NCBI GenBank assembly: GCA_020736575.1
Contig: JAGPYM010000001.1
Coordinates: 3,782,001-3,846,000 of the forward strand
Reading direction: 5' to 3'
Length of the DNA: 64,000 bases
From: Thelonectria olida
Lineage: Eukaryota > Ascomycota > Sordariomycetes > Hypocreales > Nectriaceae
In this document: in pieces, positions 11,486 to 22,468 of the stretch
How the letters are laid out: every line of letters starts with the position of its first letter
Numbering within the stretch: position 1 is the first letter of the stretch
Notes under the pieces: generated by a model
The model's database searches: none
Seen by the model: the letters and a program-made list of their open reading frames with translations, nothing else
Told to the model about the DNA's origin: nothing
Position numbers and translations under genes: made by a program

Positions 11486-12216
11486 TTTGAAGAATGTTGA
11501 TTCTGATAGGAATCTAAACAAATGGGGAATGTCAAATAGAAGAGTTCAGTTCGTTAGACGGACTGATGCGATATGGGATGATGTTCAAGGAAAGAATTCG
11601 AGAAGGGTGTTGTGGGGGGGAAGCAGCCTCAAATAGGCTGTTGATAAGAAAGGATCCGGTTGCTGTAAATCTTGATTCTGTTGCTGTAGTGATCGTCTTG
11701 CTGAAAGAATCTTAAAAGATGAAGGTTCCCGGTGTTGTGGTTTTAAGAGTTGAAGCATCAAGGCAAAGCAAAGTCTATGTCAACCAATTGATGGCGGGGC
11801 AATCTGGACAGCTGTGGCGGGGTTGAATGATGTAGTCACACCGCGGCGGAAAGTGAAATATGTCGCACAAATGGATCCACACATTGTGCTAAGCCAAATA
11901 TGGCTGCTCTCAGTGGGCAAAGTCTGCAAATATGGCTTAACCATGGTGTTCTTTTGACTTGTAAACGTGCATATCTGTGGCAATCTTCAACCAGGCAGCC
12001 CCTGACGCGACGGACTTTTCATTTCACCGCCATCCGTACTTGGTGCGTTTGTGGTGCAAGGCAACCCCAAATCCTCAAAAAATTCGGGCACCCGATTCAC
12101 AATTATTTTGGAAGCTCTCGTCTGCCACCGTAACTCGTGGGAACTCCTTTATCTTTGCCGTAATCGCCCCGTTTCTAGCGAATACAGCTCCCCACGGTGG
12201 AAGAGCGACTGCCAAC
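11486..12216. promoter_or_regulatory. bidirectional promoter region of hbs1 and cct5
   Basis: 731 bp between divergent start codons. A TTCGAGAA (TTCnnGAA heat-shock-factor half-site pair) lies at 11597-11604, which would suit a chaperonin gene but is a weak single match. No gene seen inside. Confidence 0.35.
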
Positions 12217-14076
12217 ATGGCGATGAGTGAGTCTCGCACAAATCTATTGCGGAGGGGTCGAAGCTAACGAGGGGACAGATCTGGATGTGTCAAATGGTAC
12301 TGCCCGCAATGACAACAACCGAGCTCAACATTCCCTTACTAATTGTTTGAAACAGCGGCGGTGATGAAGGATGAGCAAGGCCGACCCTTCATCGTCGTGA
12401 GAGAGTACGTTATCCCCGTTCTACCCCAAGCTCCTCCTAACCGTCCTCAGTCAAGGCAAGAAGAGGCGCCAGTTTGGCAACGAAGCCGTCAAGTCCCATA
12501 TCCTTGCCGCCCGCACCGTCGCGAATATTGTTAAATCCTCCCTCGGCCCTCGAGGCCTCGACAAGATCCTCATCTCCCCCGATGGCGACATCACCGTGAC
12601 GAACGACGGCGCTACTATCTTGCAGCAGATGGAGATTACAAACCATGTGGCCAAGCTATTAGTCGAGCTTTCCAAGTCACAAGACGACGAAATTGGTGAC
12701 GGTACCACCGGTGTCGTTGTTCTTGCCGGCGCTCTGCTGGAGCAGGCTGCCGATCTCATCGACAAAGGCATTCACCCTATTCGTATCGCCGACGGTTACG
12801 ACCAGGCTTGCGACATTGCCGTGGCTGAGCTCGACAAGATCTCGGATACTATCGAATTTAGCAAGGAGGAGACCACCAACCTTGTCAAGGTGGCCCGAAC
12901 AAGCTTGGGAAGCAAGATTGTTTCGAAGGCCCATGATCAGTTTGCCAATATCGCCATCGATGCCGTTCTTTCCGTTGCCGACCTCGAGCGAAAAGACGTT
13001 GATTTCGAGCTGATTAAGGTAGATGGAAAGGTTGGAGGTGCCCTCGAGGACACGCTTCTCGTCAAGGGTGTCATTGTCGACAAGGATTTCTCTCACCCAC
13101 AGATGCCCGATGAAGTGCGAGACGCCAAGATCGCCATTTTGACCTGCGCGTTCGAGCCACCGAAGCCCAAGACCAAGCACAAGCTTGATATCACTAGTGT
13201 CGAGGAGTTCAAGAAGCTACAAAACTACGAGAAGGAGAAGTTTACCGAGATGATCCAACAAATCAAGGATACTGGTGCGAACCTGGCTATTTGCCAGTGG
13301 GGTTTTGATGACGAGGCCAACCACTTGCTGCTCCAGAACCAGCTTCCCGCCGTTCGGTGGGTTGGTGGCCCTGAAATCGAGTTGATTGCTATTGCCACTA
13401 ATGGCCGAATTGTGCCTCGATTCGAGGACCTCACTCCGGAGAAGCTGGGCACAGCCGGCATTGTGCGGGAGATGACATTCGGTACCACGAGGGAAAAGAT
13501 GCTTGTTATTGAGGAGTGTGCGAATACCCGAGCTGTGACTGTTTTTGTCCGGGGAAGCAACAAGATGGTGAGTATTTCCTGCCATGTTCGATTGAAAAGC
13601 TAGTTAACATGAATTAGATCATCGACGAGGCCAAGCGATCGCTTCATGATGCCCTCTGCGTTGTGCGAAACCTGGTTCGCGACAACCGTGTTGTCTACGG
13701 TGGTGGTGCGGCCGAGATTGCCTGCTCGTTGGCAGTGGAGGATGCGGCTGTTCAGACTCCTGGCTTGGAGCAGTATGCCATGCGAGCCTTTGCTGAGGCT
13801 CTTGACACTATTCCAATGACCTTGGCCGAGAACAGTGGACTTAACCCCATCGCAACTCTGGCTGAGGTCAAGAGTCAGCAGGTGAAGGTGGCCGAGGGCC
13901 GCGGCAAGTTGGGTGTGGACTGTATGGGACGAGGTAACAACGACATGAAGGACGCCTTCGTGATTGACCCCTTGATCGGCAAGAAGCAGCAGCTCCAACT
14001 GGCCACGCAACTATGTCGTATGGTGTTGAAGGTCAACAACGTGATTGTGTCGGGAGCTGATGACAACGATTTTTAA
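12217..14076 (+). CDS. cct5: T-complex protein 1 subunit epsilon (CCT5)
   Basis: Subunit of the eight-member cytosolic chaperonin TRiC/CCT, which folds actin, tubulin and WD-repeat proteins. Five exons: 12217-12226, 12279-12296, 12356-12404, 12451-13567, 13618-14076, giving 550 aa, the normal CCT5 length. The N-terminus reads [20 protein letters not shown], followed by the conserved [22 protein letters not shown] and the ATP-hydrolysis motif [10 protein letters not shown] (GDGTT at 108-112) are present. The late segment [13 protein letters not shown] and the C-terminal [16 protein letters not shown] are typical of this subunit. The first coding exon is only 10 nt and the second 18 nt; all five exons are needed for a standard N-terminus. 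Identity is firm, and phases 1, 1, 2, 0 all agree. Confidence 0.96.
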
Positions 14077-14493
14077 ATGAGTTGAGTCAGGAGCGGGATT
14101 AGGTCAAAAGCATGTATGATGAATAGAATATGCGTCTTGTCCCCCCAGTATGAAGTGGCCTCCATTCATGTGAGAAAAAGAATGTGAATTTTCCTTCGAG
14201 GTCAAAAGACAAAGAGAAGATGGTGAGACTTGACACATATGCCATTGCTACCTTTGGCTTGTTCGACTTGATATTCGTAGACATCGGCGTTTGAGGTTGT
14301 GAGCGCCGACAATGGAGGTGTGGAGTCTGCCATGGCGACCGGGATAGCTGGAGTAACTCGTCACGAATGTGCTCGGATTACTCGCCCTTTCGTCACCTTC
14401 CTCCTATTAAGCCATCATTGCGAATGGCCAACACGCGACGCACCTCCATTCTCTTTACTGAGTAAAACCTCTAACAACCTTGAGAATTGCCTC
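14077..14493. other. intergenic: cct5 3' end and promoter of the Zn2Cys6 gene
   Basis: 417 bp. A reading frame open from 14299 runs into the Zn2Cys6 gene, but its first 65 codons are not conserved-looking, so the region is read as a 5' leader. Confidence 0.45.
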
Positions 14494-15977
14494 ATGCTTG
14501 ATCCTGCCAGTTCCGGATCTCCAGCCGGTTTCAATACGGCCTCGTCAGCATTGACGACCAAACGTCGTCCCATCCCTCGAAAGGGCCACACAAAGTCTCG
14601 AGCCGGATGTCTGGTGTGTAAGAAGCGAAAGGTCAAGTGCGATGAGGCTACGCCTAATTGCGGACCATGCGGCCGACTGGGCTATGAGTGTGAGTATCAA
14701 CAGACCCAGAGTCTCACCTCACCTGGATCCTCAACAACGACTGTATCCCGTCCATTGAGGACAACACCGGCCATGTTTGATGCGGATGATCTGAACTTCT
14801 TTCGCCACTTCTTGTTCGAGGCTTACCCTTCTCTTCCAATTGATGGATTTGCTGCCTGGCAGGATGCCTCCCGGCTCTCCCACGAGGTACACCAATTCCA
14901 ATAACCCAACTGTACCTGCCTAGGTCTCTAGCTAACTACTTGGCACCTATGGGCAGTATGAGTTCTTGCTTCACGCCATGTTGGGCCTCGGTGCTTCTCA
15001 CTTGAGTTTGCTATCACCAGCAGACTATGGGAAGTCAGCACTGAAGCATAGAGTGACGGCCATTCAGTCTCTGAATGAACACCTCTCGAAGCCCAATCTC
15101 TCACAGGCAGATTCTGACGCTGCCTTTGGTGCTATGCTCGCTCTAACATTTCAAGCTGCTTACATGGCAGATGGTTTGGTCGACTTCTTTACCATGGTCC
15201 GAGGCTGTAAGAGAATCTGGCCTTGAACCTTCAGAGGGAAAAGCTAAGTGTTCGCCAGGCTTTCTAATTGGTAATCATTTGATCCCGGACATGGACCGTT
15301 CCATCTTCAAGAGTTTAGCTCGTGTCGCTTATGTCAACAAAGTCCGTGAGATTGTGCAGTACAGTACATCCGACCATTTCCTAGATAGCATCATCGCAGA
15401 AGAATTCTGCAACAGCACAAGACAACTCGAGCCCCTTTGCAAAAGCGTCCCAGAGTTGGAATATGTGGCACATATGCAGAGGATAGCACAACTAGCAGCT
15501 ACAGACCCCGCTGAGAGTAAGACAATTCCTCTGACTTTCGAATCGTACTGACATCCGCAAGGCTTCCGCGAGCTTTCATTCTTCTACGACGGACTTGGAG
15601 ATCTTAGTTCTCAAGACTTTGCATCCTTTATTGACCCGGAAAACCACGTATCTCAGCTTGTCATTATGCACATGCTGGTGCTAGATTACGTCATGAGCCG
15701 GAAGACGATCCTCGTGGAACCGTTTACAACCTCTGGTCGGCCAGGGTCCACCAAAGGGCATGATACTCGAAAGGGCATGTCAAAGATCTGGATCGAGCAG
15801 ATGCTTGTGCGGTTGCCTCTTGATCTCCATAAGTACGCGGAGTGGCCAGTCAGCTTCGTGAGGGGACTGAGCTACTCCTTTAAAAAGGACGACGAAGTTT
15901 GGCGGCCGTTTTTGTTAAGCAATGGTCAAGCAACCTTGACATCAAATCATGGCACTGTATCAATGGTAGAAGAGTAG
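14494..15977 (+). CDS. Zn2Cys6 transcription factor
   Basis: Four exons: 14494-14886, 14957-15206, 15259-15516, 15562-15977, 438 aa. The DNA-binding binuclear zinc cluster has Cys at 39, 42, 49, 56, 59 and 66 (C-x2-C-x6-C-x6-C-x2-C-x6-C), preceded by the basic run KRRPIPRKGHTKSRAG. The linker is Ser/Thr-rich. The rest is a Fungal_trans_2-like helical regulatory region (FFRHFLFEAYPSLPI, then LLHAMLGLGASHLSLL). The architecture resembles sterol-uptake-control/Upc2-type factors, a resemblance only. Start choice: ATG 14494 begins a short Ser-rich leader just before the basic region; an upstream in-frame ATG at 14299 would add 65 unconvincing residues. It converges with the RTA1-like gene, with only 157 bp between the stops. 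Confidence 0.85.
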
Positions 15978-16134
15978 GTTGAATGTCTTTTTTTCCACCC
16001 AGCCCTAACGATTACCACTAGGCTCCACGATTCTTCTATGTCTGGCTTTATTGATCAACCCAATGCGTCTGTTTTGAAAGATCCAGGGGCATCTTGAAGA
16101 GCCATGCCAGGTTATATCTGGATACATGACGCGA

Positions 16135-17045
16135 CTAAACCGACTCCCTCCTAAAGGCAGGCCCTCCAATCTCAATGGTATCGTCTGACTCAAGGGCCTT
16201 GCGACGTGCTCCGTGCTTTCCAAGATAGCGACTTGGATGATAGATGCAAAAGATGCCAATAGCACCGATCATCGGCAAGCTCTCGAAGACCCAAAAGAGC
16301 CACTCGGTACGAAAAGCATACCCGTTCATACCCTCGGCGAACTCGCAGACACGATAGATGCATCGAACCTATCAGTGTTAGCAATTGATTGCCCCACGGC
16401 ATCGAATGGGCTTACCATGATCAAAGTACTTGAAATGTATACGGACCTAACCACCAAGGTCCACCCTTTAGGTGCATCCTCGACAGCCAGTCGGTTGCCA
16501 AGGACATGAAACTTGCGAAATACGCATAGGAAGAGGGAGAAGGCTATGAGCTGAAATACCAATCCCCCAATCAACACGTTGCGACCGATCTTTTCCCCGT
16601 TTCCCTGCCAGTCATCGGCGCTTGCGATGGAAGAACCGCTGCCCTGGACTAGGAAGGCGACGACATCGCAGACGACGAAAATGGGAGTGAGGCGGCGTCC
16701 AGGAATCTTGAGAATGCGGTGGTTAGAGGGTGGCAGAACGGCAACGATCAAGCGACTGATGAGAAGGTAGTTTCCTGCTGCGATAAAGATCGGTGCGAGA
16801 ACGGTGAAGGTCAGAGTCAGGACGAAGGGAGTCAACTCGGTGTCGTTCTTGATGGAATAACTTCGCAAGATGTATGCCGCGACTTCGATAGTGGCGCCAA
16901 TGGGAACGCAGAGAAAGAACCATGCTCGATATTTAATCAATGTCAAGTAGGAGATGGCAAGGAAGATGATGCCGTAGACAACGGTCCCAACGATGGAGAG
17001 GGCGAAGGATGCATTGTACATCCAAACAGAGTCCGATTCGGCCAT
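16135..17045 (-). CDS. RTA1-like 7-TM membrane protein
   Basis: Two exons, 17045-16416 and 16368-16135 (47-nt intron, GTAAGC donor, GATAG acceptor, phase 0), 287 aa. The RTA1 family (PF04479: Rta1, Rsb1, Rtm1, Pug1) comprises fungal plasma-membrane proteins tied to lipid translocation and stress or drug tolerance. Seven hydrophobic segments are visible, beginning with ASFALSIVGTVVYGIIFLAI. Family hallmarks are EVAAYILRSYSI, APIFIAAGNYLLISRLI, FVVCDVVAFLVQGSGS and, across the splice, IYRVCEFAEGMNGY. The short C-tail is charged (GKHGARRKALESDD). The start at 17045 (MAESDSVW) gives the usual extracellular N-terminus; an in-frame ATG at 17156 would add 37 residues. Substrate unknown. Confidence 0.9.
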
Positions 17046-17112
17046 TCTGAAGGATATGAAGAGAATGTAGAGAAAATGCTTGATGCTTGGGATTACTTCA
17101 ACCATCCATCCA

Positions 17113-17121
17113 TCTATATAG
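17113..17121 (-). promoter_or_regulatory. TATA-like element of the RTA1-like gene
   Basis: CTATATAGA on the minus strand, about 70 bp upstream of the ATG at 17045. It supports the downstream start over the ATG at 17156, because the element lies between them. Confidence 0.35.
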
Positions 17122-18385
17122 AACTTTCCAACTCTGCAACTACGCACTCGTCGCATTAAAACCGAGAACCGCGTACATCATGTCTGAGATTCTTCATCCT
17201 AATGCACCAAGACCGAAGCTAAAGTTGAGCCTCTGCCCTTAGATTGGCGGCAGTCGGCGGTAGATGAGCCGGCGCTTACAGAAAACGGTTGCGCGTTGAT
17301 GGCATCTCAAAGCGATGAATGCGACCGACCAATAAAGGTGGTCAAACTGTGTGGAGTTTCGTATCGAAACCGACGGGAGGGGCAGAATTCCCCTTCTTCT
17401 TTTATGCTTAGTTATTCTTGTTCAAAGTATTCGTATTGATACGTGTGAACTCGGCGCGAAATCAGATTGATTCTCGGAAGAAGACTTTGTTAAGCTTATT
17501 CCATAGATTGAATGCTGATTATGGGTCGTTGAGGTTAGACGAGCTTACGAATGTCAAGGCTGAAATGATGCCCTTCTTCTCTTACACCAACGCTTAGTTA
17601 GCATGACTGCATAGATGATTCAGGGCATGCAGTCATTTCTCGCATATCACTCTTCGGAAGATCCGATATCATTACGTACAGTCTCACTCAGTTACATATC
17701 CAATCGCCCTTCTATCAAGGCATGGGCGATAGGCGATAAGCCCAGATAAACAACCTGCCAATTTAGAAATGTGGCTTGCAACATGTGAAGATCGACTCTA
17801 GTAAGGCGTCATGGTGAAACATGTCATGACCATTTCAGCCTCGATGGCGTCACGTCATGGGAACGGGGACAGGCACAAGTCAGAAAACGATGGACCGAGC
17901 CGAGGGTATCCGTTCCATGACAGCGTTTTGCCCAGGTATCCTCACGCGACGAGGCTATTCACAGGGGTGAGCCGTTTACCTTTGGACAGTCCAAGGCGAT
18001 CTCTGCTCAACCGTCCGGGTCAGAAGGCACACAATGGTGTTGCGTTGTCTGAGCCGAACAGCATATTTTAGTGTCGCTTGTGATGGGTAGAAATGATGCG
18101 TGAGTCGACCAACTAACAAGTCTCACGGCAGCTCCCGGCTCTGAACGAAAGGGTGTGCACTGCTGTTATCGGTGTGTACTCAGTCCCTGAAGTAGGGGTC
18201 TTCTGAGACATGTTGGCCAGCTTATCGTCTGAGAAGGAGACTGAGCGGTTCATGGTCAATTGAGGCAGCTGATTGGAATCGATCGATGCCCGTGGGGAGA
18301 CGTCGAGGTCATGGTGTTGAAGGGTACATGAAAGCATGACTAGAAACTGAGGTCACGAGCAAGGCAACTTGAGCAAGGCAGCAAG

Positions 18386-18405
18386 CACAGCACAGCACAG
18401 CACAG
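18386..18405. repeat. (CACAG)4 microsatellite
   Basis: Four perfect tandem copies of CACAG in intergenic DNA. Confidence 0.9.
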
Positions 18406-19284
18406 CAAAAGAACGGGGTGAAGACGTGAAGCAAAGTGGCCATGACAAAGTGCAAATATTCGTGGGGGAAACTGGGGAAAGTGATGACGGACCTGGGGTA
18501 ACAGGGCGACTCTCGTCTGTGGCGAAAAGATAGCGAGTCGAGGACTCGAGAGGGGCGGATGGCAAGATGACTGCATTAGAGGCTTGCGTATACGACTCGG
18601 ACTTTGATGTAAGTTGGTTTGATCAAGAGGTTCTTCATGTGATGGTGTAAACGTTGAAGCTGTCATCCCTCATCGATGTAGCTTCAGATGGTACGGTTGT
18701 ACTCGTTCCCGCGCCACAGCCAGGCAGCGGGCGGTGCTCGTCCAGTCGCTTTTGAGGCACGAACTCGGGGTGCACTGCCACGGTTGCGGTCAGAAGCAGG
18801 CGGAGGAGAGGGAGGTTGAGAGGCCGCGGGAAGAAACGGTGAGAGGGAGCAATTGCTACGAACACCTAGTCTGGTGCTGCAGCGTCTGCTACACCGAGTC
18901 TTGCGTTGGCTTGAAGGTGGGGGGAGGGAAGATAGAGAGGAGGAGGAGGGTGAGGTGAACAGAGTATGAGGCCAGGCATGTGAGTGAGTCAAGGCTGATT
19001 GCATGTACCTGCGAAATGTCCCCGTGTTCACACAACATTCCAAGGGAAAAGCAAAAATTGAATAAAATGATTATTTGTTTATTTGGATTATTGTATTTAT
19101 TGACGAAATGGATTGGAATTTTTTTTCATGTGGGCAATTTCCACTGATAAAGAAGAGATGGGGAGTGCAAGTTTGATATCAGATTCCATGACGAAGCAGT
19201 GGTGGTGTCCGCTAAGAAACTCCTCCTCAGTAGTGGGTGAAAGCGGGAGGGAGACAAGAGAGAACGTGGAAGAGAAAATATTCC

Positions 19285-19360
19285 GCTAGGAGAATATAAT
19301 AATAAAATAAAAATAAATAATATTATTATATTCCCAAGCTGAATATTATTTTATTTTAAA
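19285..19360. repeat. AT-rich island with 13-bp perfect inverted repeat
   Basis: A 70-bp nearly pure A/T block in otherwise GC-rich DNA. Arms GAATATAATAATA (19292-19304) and TATTATTATATTC (19321-19333) are perfect inverted copies with a 16-nt loop. A third related stretch, GAATATTATTTTATTTTA, follows at 19341. Confidence 0.8.
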
Positions 19361-21993
19361 TCCTCATTTCTTTGGCTGGAATCTGCTCCGCCATGTACCT
19401 GGTTTTGTCCTTTCATTCTCAGCCACCTCCACCGTCTCTCTCCGTCTCTCCTCCTCCCGCTGACCCCTCGAGCACACTCCCTCATCCACGGATCAATCAG
19501 AAAACAAACAAGCCAAGGAAAAAAGAAACGGCATTTTTGCTCGGCCTTGTATCGCTCCGGGGAAGCAGCCGTCCGTCCCGCGTCCTCGGACTGCTCTCAC
19601 TTGTCGAAAAGCCCCAGCCAGGGGCGTGCCTTGATGAGTTCACAGGTCATCTGCCCTCGCAAAAAATGATTGATGATTGATGAGTTGGCACGCCATGCCA
19701 CACGCCTCCCACAGACAAGCCTCATCCATTCAGCTTCACACCCTCAAAGCAAGAACCCCCAAGTTTTGAACCACGCACACCACCACCACCAGCGTCTTTG
19801 ATCAGAGACATAAGGAAGTTCCCCCTCGCAGCGTTTGTTGCCCATTGTCTCATCTGCTGGCGCCTCTTCTCGCCTGTCATCCCCCCTTCCGCGAGACAAG
19901 GGGTTCCATTGTTCCCGCCCTGTCCCACCACCACCTGTATCTTGCCTGCCTTGCCTTCAGCACACACAAGCAAACCAGGTGCTGGAGTCGATGACCGATG
20001 GCACCTGGCACACTCTTTGTTTTGAGTGATCGAGGCTGCATACTCACACGGCATTGCGGTGAAGCGGTGGACTGCCGGGCCCCTTGTTGCTGGTGTGGCT
20101 TGCGTTGGCTCATCCCGTAGTTAGTTGTTTGCTGGCTTCATGCAGGGCTCCTCATGCTTCATTGTCATTTCTCAACTTGCTTTCTTTTGTTTGGTCTTTC
20201 GAGCCTGAAATCGCCATTCACCTGATCACGTTGACTCGACTTTTTGCTTCTTTCTTCTTAGTGTAACCAGCATCATATCACGCCCTTGACTCGCCCATCC
20301 TTTGCTGAGGCTCCCCCCTGCACCGACTTTTTGAGGCCCAGCCCAGCCATCCTTTCCTGTTCACCAGACCTGTGAATGTTTGCTTCACAGTCTTGTTTTC
20401 CCTTGACACCTCAGTTGCGTCCCACAGCAGCGCCACAGGTCTCGTATTAACTAGCCAGCAAACAAACCCGTCATTCCTCCAGCGCCGTCACATTCCCATG
20501 ACATTACCTTACAGGCCCGGCACTTCGGCCCCATCTCCCTCGACGTGAACCATTGCTCGGTCGTTCGATTCTATTTCCAGTTTGTCATTTTTCCCGACCG
20601 CGGACCATGTTCTACTCTTGTTGGGCATCACCGGTTCTCTTGTCACAGGCACACTCGGCCGACTTTTCGGGGCCCCCCGTCTTCCTACTGGCCCGGCAGG
20701 CGAGAAGTCGTCAGCCTGGACATGTATCCAATCTGACCGGCTGCCCCTGTTTGCAGGAGAAAAACCATCAATGATGGAGTGCGTCGCTTGTGATAGATCT
20801 GTATGGCGGCCGCGTTTGGGGGGCGTGTAACGTCCACAGAGGTCATCCGGGAGGTTGGGATTTCCTGACCGTGTTTGGAGTGCCACCAACCTATACTCGG
20901 GATCCTTGGGTGATAATGAAGAGTTCTTCTCGTCTGGTTCCATGTCCATACATATGTAAGTCGCCGCGAGACGGCGAGAGGACAAGTCCCGTGACTCGTC
21001 ATATCATGTTCATGGCGCAACGTGAAAACGCCCCGTCTCGATTGGCCGCACAATACACCCTCCTCGGACCAGTGCCTGCCATGGTTTTACTTTACCCAGG
21101 CAGACGGACCGGCTCGTGCTGGTGTTCCCGCAGCTGCAAGCACTCGAGTCCTTGCTTGGCTCCCCACGGATTCCAAGGCATTTCAGCGCCGCCTCATGCA
21201 AGTCTGCTGCATGTCACCCTCTCATATGCACGGGGGTTCCGGTTTTTGAGGGGGTGCTTTGAAAGAAAAAAAGGATGACATGAGAAGGATGAATAATCGT
21301 GTCTGTCTTGGGCTGTGGTCGCGCGGGACGGTTGCTTGCTTATCGTGAGGCAGAGGATTGAAGGAGGAAACTATAAATATGCATGTTTGCGCAACTGATC
21401 TCGTGGGCTTTTCGAAAGGGGGGGGGATCGTCTCTTCAGTCCTCGTTTCCGCCTCCCGACGGGGCGGATAGAGATGCCTCATCCCTGTGACAGGGCAGGT
21501 GGATTTCCTCAAGTCCCTCCGGAGTTGGAAGTCTTGGTGATTCGGACAAGCCCCGAATATTCGAACAACTTACATAATTACAGGACAGACCTGGGAGATC
21601 GACGGATTACCGATTGAATCGGACGGATCTGTGAACCGTTACTGAAACGGTAGATACTGACCACTGTCAATGGAACACTGGCCGTTGATCAGTCGTGTGT
21701 ATCGAGCAGATAGACCATAGTCTTGGTAGTCTTGTTAAGCTTATTACCTAGTTAACTATTTACTGAAGTAAAGGTGATAGAGCTTCGTATAGCGAGTTGA
21801 CTATATATCTAGGGTTTGGAAACTCGACATGCCTTGCCCTAGGTAAAGAGGTAGGTTTGAATAAATTAATCCGGGTTTTCATCGCACACTTCTGACTTGA
21901 TATGAGACTCGAGTTGGCGAATAAGACGCAAAATCAGAGTTAATCGGAATAGGGGATGAATGCCGCGGCATGTATTGGTATATCCGAGTCGAG

Positions 21994-22105
21994 TGACTCA
22001 TCTGCCAAATTAACTCATGAGCCATTGATGAGTCGAAAAGATGAATCAAATTCGCTTCCTCTCGCGGTTAAGACAATCACTAAAGCAATGACTGGGGATG
22101 AGTCA
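21994..22105. promoter_or_regulatory. two Gcn4/AP-1-type sites upstream of the CHY gene
   Basis: TGACTCA at 21994-22000 and TGAGTCA at 22099-22105, 370-475 bp before the ATG at 22469, plus a one-off copy (TGAGTCG) near 22028. The pairing is suggestive of bZIP control (Gcn4/CPC1 or AP-1 type). Confidence 0.3.
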
Positions 22106-22468
22106 CAGCTCCAATTGGGGCAATTCTCCATCCTCAGGCAGCTTGACCACATCCCTCGTGGCGGGGAAGGAACCACTAACGCGGCAGCGTCTAGTTCTAG
22201 GGGCTGAATGGAACCTACAGCAACCAACAACATCACAACTTTCGCCACAACTTCGCTTGTAATCGTCGAGGGCTGGTTCCAGACATAAAGAGAGCAGCAG
22301 CAACACGATCCTTTCTGCATCAGAACCAACCAGCTCATACTCACTCTCATTCTACTGCAACGGCGTTTGGGTTCCTTTTTCATCGTCTTGTCACATCAAC
22401 AACTCCTCCAACCCGCCACCATTCCACTACAACTCCTGTCCGTCACATCTACCACCACCTCCTCCACC

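Larger units (their letters stand above)
17046..22468. other. 5.4-kb gene-free region
   Basis: Upstream space of the RTA1-like gene (left) and of the CHY zinc-finger gene (right). No frame shows convincing protein. Contents seen: a (CACAG)4 microsatellite at 18386, an AT-rich inverted repeat at 19292-19333, long pyrimidine-rich runs (19400-20500), a cluster of short inverted repeats at 21610-21651, and two TGASTCA sites at 21994 and 22099. A non-coding transcript cannot be excluded. Confidence 0.5.

Noticed and set aside
18104..18136. Intron-like GTGAGT...CTAAC...CAG
   Set aside because: Only about 32 nt long, below the usual fungal minimum, and no coding frame on either side.
20509..20985. 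158-codon minus-strand frame in the first desert
   Set aside because: Polar, low in hydrophobic periodicity, no homology I can recall, and overlapped by similar frames on both strands.
21800..21830. Telomere-like TAGGGTTT string
   Set aside because: A single copy with no tandem array; expected by chance.
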